Positions 14,324 through 25,877 of a DNA stretch of 64,000 bases are shown in pieces (position 1 is the first letter of the stretch; the number at the start of each line of letters is the position of its first letter). The stretch lies in contig NC_037263.1 in assembly GCF_000002425.4 (NCBI RefSeq), positions 5,146,959 to 5,210,958 of the forward strand, in the 5' to 3' direction. Origin of the DNA: Physcomitrium patens. Taxonomy: Eukaryota > Streptophyta > Bryopsida > Funariales > Funariaceae. The notes beneath the pieces were generated by a model, which did not search any database, had not been told where the DNA came from, and saw only the letters and a list, made by a program, of their open reading frames with translations. The position numbers and the translations under genes were made by a program.

Positions 14324-15099
14324 TGTGATTGTCATTTTACTTATTCTGGAAGAAACCTCCTAGAATAAACCTATATAGGGGAATTTGAACACAGGGAAAG
14401 ACTAAGCACATGAGTTCACTTCTTAGGATCACACAATTAACTGTATTCCGAACCACTAAAATACTAAAAAATACTATAATGCTTTCTTCTAGTAACAATA
14501 TTTCTTCATCAACTGATAACCACAATATGCAACCCTACACTCTCAAAAGACCGCTCAAAACTGAATAAATTCTATCCAACACCAAGAATAACAAACTTCG
14601 TATCAACCAATCTGAATTCACAGAATTCCTGTAATCACAAACTTCTTCTGTCGAAACACACACACACAACTCTCAATAAACAACAATCATAATCTTCCAT
14701 CCATAATCAATCTTCCAATAACTTCTCATATAATTCAATCACTCAGTACTCCAATTACATAATCAATAATTCATAAATCAATCTCTAATTTATTCCACAG
14801 ACTCACTTTTCAATATTCAGAAACTATCCATTATTCTTCAACAACAAAGAAAACAAAAGAAACAAAGAAGAAGCACCAAGCTTAATCTCGGCTCATGACT
14901 ATCACAATCTGATATTTTCTTCCTCTCTCCCATCCTCCTTATACTACCCCAAGATACCAACTCCTATACTATGGATGATAATTACTTTTCTTGACTATTC
15001 ATCCATTCTACCTACTGAACCACCTTTTCAGCAGTCATCTATTCCTGTTTATATTATACACTAGGTATATACATTCTGAAAATAACTACTTATTCTATA
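14324..15099 (-). repeat. 5' LTR of the Athila/Tat-like element
   Basis: 776 bp, the partner of 6134-6910, next to the primer site. The outer end reads ...TTCTATA, where the other copy reads TTCTACA, so the terminal CA has decayed. Confidence 0.92.
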
Positions 15100-15104
15100 C
15101 TTAT

Positions 15105-15880
15105 CTATTGAAGTGATTATCTATTGTAATCTACAGTAACATCAACTTTCAATCACAATGGTTGCTATGAAGTAATCCATACTTCCATAATCCAAGTTTG
15201 ATAATCTGAATAATCCGCTTAGCTAGACTATCTGGTTCAAGATGATTTCTAGAAGTAGTACAATAATCTATCAAAGCTTTAGTATATAAAACTTCAAAAC
15301 TTCTAAGAAATTGTCTTTCTTGATCCGTTAAGATTTTAGCAAGTCTTTCAAAATATGCCAATACTTGAACAAAAAAATCCATAGCTACTAATTCTAAAGA
15401 ATTTTGTCGTAAAGCCACAAGTTCAATCTACTTACTAAAATGGTCTTCCATTACTAACATGTATTTAGTTCCATATGAAGTAATAATAAATAATCCAACA
15501 AAGTCCAAAGACTAATTATAACATAAATCCATAATAGGTAGTAACTTCAACTGAGGTCATAAAGTATTAAAGCTTGATTTAACTCTATCACATACTTCAT
15601 ACTAAAAAATATATGTGGCCACTTATTGATACATATCACTCTACCAATATTGATTATCTAACATATAATATGTCTTGCACGTCTCAAAATGTCCAAGTTT
15701 TTGATGTACTTATTGTATTAAGGAGTCTTTTTGATTTGGCCTTGAAACTATGCACCTAACTTGATCAGGCCATATATAAATAATAAATTATTCTTTCAAC
15801 AAAATTTTATTGTTTTGTAATTAATTTAATTTATTTTTATATTAAAGATAGTTAAAAGAAATGTTCTTTATTAAAGCTTG
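15105..15880 (-). pseudogene. Integrase core of the old PHD-finger element, cut by the insertion
   Basis: Minus-strand 15418-15149 reads an integrase core with YFERLAKILTDQERQFLRSF (second catalytic Asp; G of DQGREF lost) and LEPDSLAKRIIQIIK, where the usual EADGLAERVVQT holds the catalytic Glu, ending in KYGLLHSNHCD. The next expected residues (YQLLY-REPIL) lie at 6123 on the far side of the Athila/Tat-like element, so the insertion split the integrase. Upstream to about 15880 are degraded zinc-binding and early-core remnants. Confidence 0.8.
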
Positions 15881-17650
15881 TGCAAGACTACAAGATCTTG
15901 TCACACATCTCTAATTACTTGATTTTTTTTTAATTCTTCATCTAAATTTTGATCAAGAACTATGGTTGCAGAACTTGATATTAAAGTCTAGTATATGATT
16001 GCATGGTATCTAGAGACTACCTCTTCATTTTAATTTCTATACCACCAAGCTCCAGTTAATTCTTCTTTTAAAGGACATGAATTATAAGAAAGTCGATCAA
16101 TATCCAAATTCATAATGCTTAGCTAATACACAACTTCAAAATCGTAATCTTGAAGCAACAAAGTCCATCTTGCAATCGTACTAGTAAGATTATTTGATTC
16201 CATAAGCTACTTCAAAGGTTAATGGTCAATTACCAATATAAAATGTTGATCATACAAATAAAGTCAAAAGTGAGCAATGGCCCAAACTACTGCTAAAGCT
16301 TTTCATTTATAAGGTGAGTAATCTAACTTTATATTGTTATTATTTCTAGAAGCAAATATAATGATATATTCTTGTCTTATATCATCTTTTTGTCTTAAGA
16401 CTACTTCCAATCTTACTATACTCCAATCTGGGAGTAATTAGAAAGTTCTATTGGCATTTGAATGTCAAAGCACTAGAATTGAATTGAACTTTTGCTTCAA
16501 TATGTTGAATGTATGTTATTATTCATAATTCCAAGTCTATGGTTGATCTTTATCTATGAGAATAGTTAAAGGCTTAGCAATGATGCTAATTTTTTTTTAA
16601 CAAACCTTTAATAGTAGTTTGTCAATTCTAAGAAAGTCCAAAATTATGAAACATTACTTGGTGTCGAGATTTTTTCTAAGGCATCTATCTTTGCTTGTTG
16701 TATACCAAGACCTCCTAGAATAATCATGTAATGCAAGTATAGTAATCTTTTATAGAAGAATTTATACTTTCTATAATGCAAGTGTAATTTCTATTATCAT
16801 AATTATTCAAAGACTACTTGTAAATGCTTCACATGATCTTGTAGGTTGCTACTAAAAATGATAACATCATCAATATAGCATCTAATAAATGACAAGTCAA
16901 ATAAAATTTGGTCCAATACCTGTTGAAACTTAGCTTGTGCATTCTTAAGATCAAATAGAGGGATTTTTTAATGATAGAGTTGATCTTTGTCATCTTAATT
17001 AATTCTCCAAAATACTATCTTTATCCAATCTTCAACAAGTAATGGTAATTGGTGATAATTAAATCTTAAATCTAAAGTGCTAAATATTTTAGAGAATCCT
17101 ACTGCATCGAATAATTCTTCTAATATTGATATTGGATATTGATCAAACTTAATCTTATAATTAATTATACATTAGTCTCTATACATCTACTTCTCTGTCC
17201 AATTGCCAAAAACATCCTTTTTTGAAGGCATGAATATAGCATTAGCATATTCACTATTAGAAAGTTCATTCAAGCTTGTAGCTAATAATTCTTGGCAATA
17301 AACTTAGATAACAGGTCTCTCTAAGGCGCTAAACCTATAAGGTCATCAAGAGATTATGTGATCATCTTCTAATTAGATGTAAATAGATTTGCCTTATAAC
17401 CTTTAAGATCTTCAAAACTAAAAGCAAAACAATTTCAATATAAGCTGATAAAAGCTTGTATCTTTTGTACTTCAGCATCAATAAGATGTGGCCTTCATCC
17501 CAATGGCCAATTATTAAACTTTGTGATCTTCTTCTTCACCAATAGAGCACCAATATATGTTGGCACGGCCTTTAATTACTAATCTATTGAAGAAATAATT
17601 CCTATGCCTTCAATGTCCTCAATTCTAATAAAATGAGGTCCTTCATTACA
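15881..17650 (-). pseudogene. Reverse transcriptase and RNase H remnants of the old PHD-finger element
   Basis: No long frame survives, but minus-strand fragments are recognisable: DDVIIFSSNLQDHVKHLQ near 16860 (RT active-site loop, first residues decayed), HMIILGGLGIQQAKIDALEK near 16690, ALAVVWAIAHFRLYLY near 16280 and SNNLTSTIARWTLLLQDYDF near 16170 (RNase H and connection). The order agrees with a Ty3 pol read on the minus strand. It is very decayed and AT-shifted. Confidence 0.7.
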
Positions 17651-19145
17651 ACAATATTTGTAAGAATTAGTAATGCTAGTAGAACATGAAGTATCTTCCA
17701 AAAACAAATTCTTTTAAAGAATCTCTTGAATATTTTTTTTCTAAGTCTTTAGCTAAAATTGCAAAGATACCCTGAGCTTGTAGCTCATTCATTGCATATC
17801 TCTGTAAATATTGAGATTCATTGCTGGCCAAGAAAAAAAAAAAACAACCTTATCTTTTAGAAAGATCATAAGTAAATATGGTGCCAATTAAAAAGTCTAT
17901 AGCACACTATCTTTCATTGTCATTAGATTCTCTATATGTTTATAAATTCACATCTCAAACTATACCAAGTTTACATGCTCAAAATACAAATGATGTTAAA
18001 AATATTACAAATATAGAAAAGGTACTACAAAGTGCCTCTATCTTACTAACCAAGATAAGAAGAGATTCATTAATCTTAGTTGCAACCAAAAAAATTTGGT
18101 TATTATATAAGATATCATTAACATAGCATCCAAAAGATTGTTTAATTTTAAAAAGTACTTTTGTAAATAGGTGAGACAATGCCAAATTGGCCTAAATCAA
18201 ACGAGGCCAATAAACATAGGAGTCCAAAGCCGCAGCAACCACAAAAGTTGGAAGATCAAAGAATTGATTGATATATTGATAAATCTTCAATACTTGTATT
18301 TAAATGTCATCCAATGGTGGTACATTTAAAAAAATATACATATGTGATATAATATTTGATGCATAAACCACTATTATATAAGCTACATCAAATTTATAAA
18401 TAGATTGAATTGACGATCATCTAATCCATAATTTATTTCAGCATGTGAATGATCTTAACAAAGCCATCGAGCAATCAATAAGTCTATTGCCTAATTTCTT
18501 CAAATCCTCATCACTAATGAGGGTGATATGACAGGGAAGTTGGCTAAAATAATAAAAAATGGAGAGAAGTTGTAATTATTTGAAATATATAACCAACAAA
18601 CTTTGGAGATAATATTGGACTGCTAGATCACGTGAATGTACTGTCAAATAATAAGTCCAGCTTCTAACACTATTGCTAAACTTGTATCAATTCTTGCAAA
18701 GAGCTCGACAAGAATAATTCCCTCATTTGATGGATGCTAATGAATAGATTGGGCAAAGGCAAGTAAGAAAGAAGATTTTGATATCTTCAATATATCCAAT
18801 GAAGATACAATTTCTTCACATTGGCAAAAAAGTTCTACACATATTTTTTAGGAAAGAAATGGATCCTTCCAATATTTGGTATGAATTTTCAAAGCAGGTA
18901 GATTAGTTAGTCTTATAGAATGGAACATAAATGCTAATGTTTCTTTCAATAGAACTGCTCTGTAAGGCAAATTAAAATGCCAATGTATTACAATTATATA
19001 ATGTTTCTTTTAACATAATGATAATAGTAGCTATAAATGTGATTAGAATAAATTCTTTTCTTCCATCAATAGTAGATTATCTTGGTCAAATCCATGCTTC
19101 TTCAGTCCAATTATCTAGGCCAAAACTAAATAGATAAAGGCCCTA
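17651..19145 (-). pseudogene. Pol linker region of the old PHD-finger element, unrecognisable
   Basis: Lies between protease and RT of the minus-strand relic. There are stops in all frames and no domain I recognise. It is assigned to the element only because recognised parts flank it. Confidence 0.4.
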
Positions 19146-19451
19146 TTACTCTACTAAAAGATCATAGTTGGTGATACTAGCCACTACATACTTTAAAGAT
19201 AAGTGTGAATAAAGTGGACTAAGTATAGTACAAAATAATAATTGCAAAGGTTGCTTGATATAGCCAGTAGCTTGCTCTATGCCTCTTACTAAAATAATAA
19301 TGATAAAAAGGTAAGATTTCAAGTTTATAAGAATAAGACCTAATTTTTTAGCAAGGCACTTATCAATCATAATTAAATGAGCACCAAAATCTAACATAAC
19401 ATACAAGAGTATAGTATAAGTGGTATTGCTATTAGTATGGCTAATAACCAC
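19146..19451 (-). pseudogene. Protease remnant of the old PHD-finger element
   Basis: A 101-codon minus-strand frame contains LLYVMLDFGAHLIMIDKCLA and KKLGL. The DFGA position corresponds to the D-S/T-G-A catalytic motif of retroviral-type aspartic proteases, with the middle residue changed to Phe. Confidence 0.6.
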
Positions 19452-19863
19452 TGGACTATTATTGTTAATTAATTGAATAAATTCCTAAGTATAAATTTTG
19501 ATATTTTTGAATAGATTTAGTTATAATATCAGATAGAAATGCTATCTCTATAGCCAATAGCACCTCACTTGAAGGATTTATATTTATAGCCTTCAAATAA
19601 CCTTCTTCAAATATTACAATAACTTTAGTCACAAGTTTTGCTTATAACTTAGCTAAATCAACTTATTTTGAAGGTTTTATTATTGCTTGAATTTTTTCTA
19701 ATGATGGCATTGGCACTTTTCTTTCCAAAATTTTATTAGCCAATTAAAAGATCCTTGCTAGTTTAAATTTTGAAGCCAATAAATCAACACTGAAAAATAT
19801 AGGTATGGTCAATATTTTTTAAGCCAAAGTATGTACTATGTTTTTAATACTAATATCTTCATC

Positions 19864-20739
19864 TTATGTTGAAGTTAAAATTAAAGGGTTGATTGTAGAA
19901 TTAACATTCACAAGGCCAAAAAATAAAGAAAATTTTATATGAATATTAGAATCTCCACAATTCTTTGGACGGCCAAATAAAGATTCTAATACCTTACTTA
20001 TCATAGGTGTCATATTCTTAGCTATTGCTTGGGTACATATGGCAGCTATAACCACCATTTGTTGCAATGCACCAAATATATAATGTTTTGAAAAAGAATA
20101 ACTTATTCTACTTCTATAAGCAATATGAGATCTAATGACTTGGCCTAATGAAGCCGCATTATTGAATTTCTTCTCTAGCTTAGAAATTTTAGTTTTTAAA
20201 GCCTTTTTTTTATACAAAGTAGGCTCTTTGTATGGATGTAATATAAAGCAATTATCTTTATTGTAGCTAAGCTTACCACAATAAGTACTTTTCAATTTCT
20301 TCTTTTTAAATTTATCTCTTATTTTAGCCATCTTAATTTTGGTCTTAGACTTGTCTATATGTAAATCTTTTTTCTTTTTAAAACAATTAGAATTATTTTT
20401 GGTGTGATCAAATTTACCACACCTCCAATAATACATAGTCTTTTCAGATTGAGTTTTTGCAAAGCTACTTGTAGTAGTTGCCATCTTCTTAGACTTAGAT
20501 ACATCTATCATCCAAGTTATCGTGTCAATAGTATCATATTAAAAAAGTATCTTATCGTATTTTTCAACTTTAATAAATAGTTGTGCTAATGTGACTTTTC
20601 TATCATAATTTAAAATAATTCTTAGTGTCACTAAATCCAAGATTTTCTTATCAACCTTAGACAAGAAAATCTTAACAAGTTGATTTTTTAAAAATACACC
20701 TCGCAACTCTATTATGAATTGAGCTAAATAAATATACAT
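19864..20739 (-). pseudogene. Gag C-terminus with two zinc knuckles, old PHD-finger element
   Basis: 20511-19864 is open for 215 codons on the minus strand. It contains a knuckle-like YYWRCGKFDHTKNNSNC (first Cys lost) and a second CGKLSYNKDNC, in a lysine-rich, RNA-binding-like context. 20739-20539 is a further piece of the capsid region (FIIELRGVFLKNQLVKIFLS). The intervening stop and the missing Cys show decay. Confidence 0.6.
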
Positions 20740-22169
20740 TGTATAAGAAGTATCTTTTTTTTTATAACAAAAGTCTTAAATGCGTTGCATTTGATCATAC
20801 CTAAAATCTCAATATCCATGTTCTAAGTATTTAATAAATATTTGGAGGGATTCAAATGATATTGGCTCTTCTATTGCAAATAAAGTTACCTTCATTGCTT
20901 ACATTATGTAAAAAAATAGTAATTAAATTACTGATTAAAGAAGTAGCTATTCATTTTTTTTTGGTATCTTTTCAAGATGTACCAACTTTTCCTTGGATTG
21001 AAGCTTCTTCCTTCATCATAGGCATGAAGCTTGAGATAGCACCCTCTTTAAGAGGTGAAATAAGTTCTATATATATCTTTCAATAATGTTCTACTTCATG
21101 CAACTTAAGTGAGTATTCTTCACTCCATTTTCTATAGGTTTGGAGCACCTTGTGCTCCAAGTGTTGTGATAAGAGCTCAAAAGCATACCTCTAATTCAAA
21201 GAGGGAGATCTTTGACACTTCTTTTTTATTCATATTTAAAACCTAAGTTTTTAATCTAGCAAAGAACGGCCTTCAACTCTTCTTGAGAATCGTCTTCTAT
21301 CTTGTAAAATGTGTCCACTTATGGGATCTAAAATCTCCAAGTAATATCCAATACTAAAATAAGCTAAAAAACCTTGTTAGTATCCACCTCTAGCTTGAAG
21401 TCCTTGGTGTGGACACTATGTGAGTAGCATGGTAAAGGAGATCAATAATATCAACTACTTATATATACCATAAAAAGACTAATTACATACTTGTAACTAT
21501 CTAAAGGCTAAAAGGGCAATCTACGCCTACAAAATCACTAATCTTTGTAGTTCACTAGTAATCACTTCCGGATCACTGCAAGTCTAACATATCCACAAAC
21601 AAAAAGATCTTATTGGCTATCAATCCAACCTCATCTCTATAGTATGACTATCAACACAAATTAGTATAAATATAAAATAAAATAACCACAAAAAATCTCT
21701 AGAAATAATATCTATAATTAAAAAAATGTATCAAATATAAAATTCAAAAATCCACACTAGATCCTTGTTCTCAACAACACATAACTAAAATTCAATGTGA
21801 ACCAAAGCAACCTACATCCGCCTATAATTGATGGTTACAGATTACAAAACTTATGACAATAAAAGACAATTATAATAAAATAAAATGTGGAGAAGTGAGA
21901 AAATCAAAAATTCACTTAGAAAGCAATTGGCATTTAGTAATGCTACTTCAATACTCCAAATAACCTCTATTCTAAAAATTGAGCATACTAATGAATTTTT
22001 TGGGGCCTCTTCTATATAAAATTGACCCAAAAATAATCAAATTTGGATTCCATATGAACTTGGAGTAAGCTTCCAACCTTGACATTTAAAAGTTTTAGAT
22101 ATATCTATATATATATATATATATTAATGCTTTATAATTGAGCAATGAGGCCATGACCATAGAATTCTT
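20740..22169. other. 5' end of the old minus-strand element and AT-rich relic DNA
   Basis: From 20740 to about 21200 the minus strand has gag-like traces (for example MPMMKEEASIQGKVGTS near 21000). Beyond that I find no protein, LTR boundary or primer site. A (TA)n run lies near 22103-22124. Confidence 0.3.
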
Positions 22170-22893
22170 GTCACCATGGACCTTTTGATTGTAGAAGGTT
22201 CCGTCATCATGGGTCCTATGATAGTGAGACCCTTTGATCATGCCCACCTAAGGTCGTGGCCTGACTTCTTGAGCCACAGGAGGATGCTCCCTTGTCACAG
22301 CGTCCTACCGTCAGCTGCTGCTAGGCATTGCAGGACGTTGATTTTCATAAGTGCGAATGCCTTGCACCAAGCACCCCACACCAAGAGGTGTCGCACCTAA
22401 ATCTTCCTGCGTTGAGCAACACTTGTGACCAAAATCCTACGTCGCAATATTTTTACGTCGCCTTGCAAGCCGAGTCAGTAGTTTGTCACAGCACCCCCGC
22501 AACGCAACCTCGCCTTAAGATTTTGTACTTCTTGATCGTGACTTGTGATCGTCTAGTGCCGCGACCCAAGTTCCTCAGTTGCGCAGCATTGTGACCCCGC
22601 CTTGTGATCACTCAGCATTCCAACTCGAGCTCCTATCCTGCATAACACTATGACCTCGCCTTGATGCACTCTGCTCGGCGACTCCAATGTCGCAACCCCG
22701 TAGTCCCAGTCTAGTACCCCCTACTGCACAATACCTACGACGACTAATACGACTGTATGCAACAGTACAGTAGTACAACCCAGCTACGACGACTAATACG
22801 ACTGTATGCAACAGTGCGGCAGTACAACCCAGCTGGGTTTCGGCGCCTAACACAATGGTGACCAAAATCGAGCAGCAAAACACATCCAAGTTG

Positions 22894-22896
<3 letters not shown>
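22170..22896. other. GC-richer island of unknown origin
   Basis: About 730 bp is near half GC, in sharp contrast to its surroundings. It has many CG dinucleotides and repeated words such as CTTGTGAYC, and it includes the tandem duplication below. No long protein-like frame or RNA gene is recognisable. It may be a fragment of another repeat or of a foreign segment. Confidence 0.4.
22735..22832 (+). repeat. Two tandem copies of a 49-bp unit
   Basis: Units 22735-22783 and 22784-22832 both begin CTACGACGACTAATACGAC. They differ at three positions near their 3' ends (ACAGTACAGTAG versus ACAGTGCGGCAG). Confidence 0.9.
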
Positions 22897-22897
<1 letters not shown>

Positions 22898-22924
<27 letters not shown>

Positions 22925-23585
22925 CCTACTTCATTCTAACTTGCTACACCACAAATTGAAGAGAAGGAGAGATTCTTGTCAAGTGAAAGATTAGGAATCT
23001 ACAATAAATTAAATCAAGCTATCTCTCATTTGGCAAAGGGGGAATCCAAGAGTACAAGTGTGAAAATAAGAAAAATCTTAAAGCTTTATTAAAATGGCTA
23101 AAACACCATAGCCAAACAAACCCTTACAATAAGTTCTTTCACTCTCAAAATCACTCACAAGACTTGACTTGACAAGAATGTCAAATCAAGGGTACTCAAA
23201 TCCTAATTGACATGAATAAGTCAATTAATAGAAAAACTACCAATGGATGAAAAACCAATAACTAAACTAAATTACATACATCCAATAAGATTTGGTACTC
23301 AAAATCATATCACGTAATATTAATAATTTATTTTTTATATTTCTAAATATACATATTTAATAAAAATTATTATTTTTTAATATTTAATAATAAATAAAAA
23401 TTCTATTTAATATAAAAATATATATATATAATTATTTAATGTCAATAAAAATAGAATAATGTTACTACAACCACAATTTGCCATCTACTATATTTTATTA
23501 CATTTTTTGCTATTGTCATCCATCAATAACAAAAAATTCAAACAATATAAACAAACAATTGAAACATATATCAAAGAGAGTTGTC

Positions 23586-23634
<49 letters not shown>

Positions 23635-23639
23635 TTAAA
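22898..23639. other. Poly-T run and AT-rich region, no gene seen
   Basis: A T run from about 22898 to 22924 is followed by AT-rich DNA and an A run plus (TA)n at about 23587-23628. There is no coding signal. Confidence 0.5.
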
Positions 23640-24110
23640 AAGGAATTAGAATGGCTATTACCAAAGATTAATAAACTAGAGACTCTTAAAACAAAAATAG
23701 AAGCAAGAAAAAAATTGAAAAGAACATAGAAGGCCTTACTCTTGCATCTATATATACTATCTAATTAGAACTATGTAGCAATATTTTGTAGGACCTACAA
23801 TACATGTTCAATTTGCAAGACATATGTCTAAATTACAAGATAAGTTTTTTATATGTGTGCCACATGGCCAACTTGTATCATAAGTAGCAAACATATGCAA
23901 TATATGGCTAACTTGTTGGCTAAATTTTAACCAACCAATTACCTATAAATACATATAAAGTCAAATCAAAATCTATGAAGCTTCTTAAAAGCTTCTTTTA
24001 AAGATATTATAAAATTTACTTACTTCTACTTACTTTTATCTATTTCTTTTAATTTAAATAAATAAATAAAAAATATATATATATATATTTATAATATTAT
24101 GTCATGAATA
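23640..24110 (-). repeat. Chromovirus LTR relic, minus orientation
   Basis: It contains, on the minus strand, the AGAAGCTTCATAGAT-like segment, TATATATAGA box, AAGAGTAAGG remnant of the palindrome and GGTAATAGCCATTCTAATT segment in the order of the family LTR. The 3' tail of the LTR is missing, replaced by the A/TA run at its left side. Confidence 0.7.
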
Positions 24111-24162
24111 TACATAAGTAATCTAATAAATATCTATTCTTTTTTCTAGTCTTTTTTTTTTT

Positions 24163-24290
24163 TAGCAATAGCCATTTTAGTTTAATATTATATCACATTT
24201 GAGTAACTTTCTAGTTCTCTTCAGTAATACAAGAGGGTAATGAGGATTTTCTTTCTTCGAGATTCATGTCTTTGATAGTTTGACAAAAAT
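24163..24290 (+). repeat. Chromovirus LTR 3' tail, plus orientation
   Basis: Matches the end of the older LTR subfamily (GCAATAGCCATTTTAGTTTAA, then TTCGAGATTCATGTCTTTGATA). It is followed by TTTGACAAAAATGTT, which corresponds to the proposed self-primer site. It lies opposite in orientation to the relic on its left. Confidence 0.7.
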
Positions 24291-25330
24291 GTTAACCTAT
24301 TGTTTTTGTCTTGTATTAGAAGTGAGTGAATTACTGTACTTCTTTTGTTGTATTTTGAAGGTTGTAGACTACCCACCTTTAAATAAAAAAATCTTATTTT
24401 CTAATACTGATTTTTCTTTAAAGAGAGTAGATTATCCTTCTTTGTAGAAATTTTTATTAAAGGTTAGGGATTATCCTCCTCTAATTTAAATAAATGATAT
24501 AGAAATCTTTAGGAGGAAGTTAAGAGTAAATTCTAGCAAAAATTACCTAGAAAAACTAGATATTGATACCCGAGGAGGACTAGTTATCAACTTGGGTCGA
24601 AATCAGACCTTGAGGCACAAAACTAAGTATCTACAGCAACTCGGGGGACTCTTTTGAAGATCAAAGAGTGGGATTAGAGAACAGACTTAATAAAGTTTCA
24701 ATGAGCATTGGTTTTGGATGATTTGGATCTATGTTGACTTTGTAAGAGCTTTGCAAAGTCAAGATTGTTTTCGGGTGACTTGGGATTTGTGAAATAAAAT
24801 AGGATTGATGTTTTTAGTGATTTCAAGAGTTTTGTAACAGATCTACAAGTGAAATTTTGTGGGTTAATGGTCATAGTTGTAATTAATATGCATTGTGAAT
24901 ATTAGCTTGATCTAACAGTTGAATTCAGGATTATTGAGGTTTAAGTAGATCAAGGTCTCAGAAAGTAGAATTTTAGGTCTAGTGAGGATTTTTAAGATTT
25001 CTTACAATCTACTAATTGGATTAGATAGGAATTTATGTGAGAGGATATTAGACTTATTTTTCTATATATAGGAGAATTTTGAAATCAATCGAATGGTGAA
25101 AATGAGAGATATTGGCTTTGGGAGATTGGCATGAAGGATGGAGAAGGAGGCCGACCAATACTTGAGCACGTTTTTGAAGTTATCGTCTATTTGGTAATTT
25201 CGATCATTTTCAAATTTTTTGTGCTTATTTTTGACTTGGTTTTTAAGAATTTTGAAAATTTTGAATTAAAATCAACGGTTCATTCATTAGTTATTGAGGT
25301 TTAAAACTGTTATAGAAATTTCTAGGATTT
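24291..25330 (+). other. Relic leader followed by unassigned AT-rich DNA
   Basis: To about 24490 the sequence resembles the untranslated leader of the chromovirus (compare 29718-29918). Beyond that I recognise nothing. Scattered runs of GGATTT appear towards 25330. Confidence 0.4.
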
Positions 25331-25610
25331 AGTTTAGGATTTAAGATTTGGCTAGGGTTTGATTTAGGATTTGATTAGGGTTTGATTTAGGGTTAGAGTT
25401 TGGTTAGGATTTGATTTAGGATTAGGATTTGATTAAGATTTGGTTAAGGATTTAGGATTTGATTTAGGATTTAAGGTTTGGTTAGGATTTGATTTAGAGT
25501 TTAGGATTTAATTAGGATTTGATTTAGGGTTTGATTAGGATTTGGTTAGAATTTAGGATTTTATTAGGATTTTTTTAGGATTTAAGATTTAGTTAATTTT
25601 TGGCCTAAAA
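25331..25610 (+). repeat. Degenerate TTTAGGG-like minisatellite
   Basis: About 280 bp of imperfect repeats of words such as GATTTAGGGTTTGATTAGG and GATTTAGGATTTGGTTAGG. It resembles the plant telomere repeat TTTAGGG with inserted GA and G-to-A changes. It could be a decayed interstitial telomeric tract or a simple GGTTTGATTTA minisatellite. Confidence 0.7.
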
Positions 25611-25877
25611 TTTGAATGAAGTCTAATAGGATTTTAACTGAGTTTAAATTAAAATTGAATTGAGATGTATTTGACATATATTTGTGATTATTCTAATATT
25701 TCTTTAATATTTCTTATTATTTCTTTTTAATTCCTTTGAGGTTTTTTTGAATTTGATTAAAGCTTGCTTAGCATTGTTATTGTCTAATTAGAGTTTAGTT
25801 AGTATTCTATTAGAATTAGGATTTTGTTGTTACAATTACTATTCTACCTTCCATAGCTAGGTACCTACAGCATTCTC
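25611..25877 (+). other. AT-rich spacer, nothing recognised
   Basis: No open frame and no repeat beyond short TTAGGATTT words trailing from the array on the left. Confidence 0.3.

Larger units (their letters stand above)
6134..15099 (-). mobile_element. Complete Athila/Tat-like Ty3 retrotransposon, mutated
   Basis: An 8,966-bp element read on the minus strand. The 5' LTR is 14324-15099 and the 3' LTR 6134-6910. Direct 5-bp repeats CTTAT at 6129-6133 and 15100-15104 are the target duplication, so this is a single insertion with both ends in place. The order is leader, gag with zinc knuckles, protease, reverse transcriptase, RNase H, integrase, extra ORF, 3' LTR. The primer site resembles tRNA-Asp, as in Athila, Tat and Ogre elements, and there is no chromodomain. 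Many stops and frameshifts show that it no longer encodes active proteins. It landed inside the integrase of the older PHD-finger element, so it is the younger of the two. Confidence 0.92.

Noticed and set aside
22608..22889. Minus-strand 93-codon frame in the GC-richer island
   Set aside because: It is produced by the 49-bp tandem duplication and general GC richness; it has Cys/Tyr/Val runs without a domain pattern and no splice or start context.
22898..22924. T run as the tail of a non-LTR element
   Set aside because: No LINE or SINE body, target duplication or internal promoter adjoins it on the expected side.
5220..23025. LTR pair of the old PHD-finger element at about 5220-5270 and 22974-23025
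   Set aside because: Only about 48 bp match at roughly three quarters identity, with no TG/CA ends or longer alignment; not enough to call an LTR.
24540..25330. Possible coding remnant between the leader relic and the telomere-like array
   Set aside because: A few words look codon-like, but stops occur in all frames at AT-rich background density and no domain motif appears.
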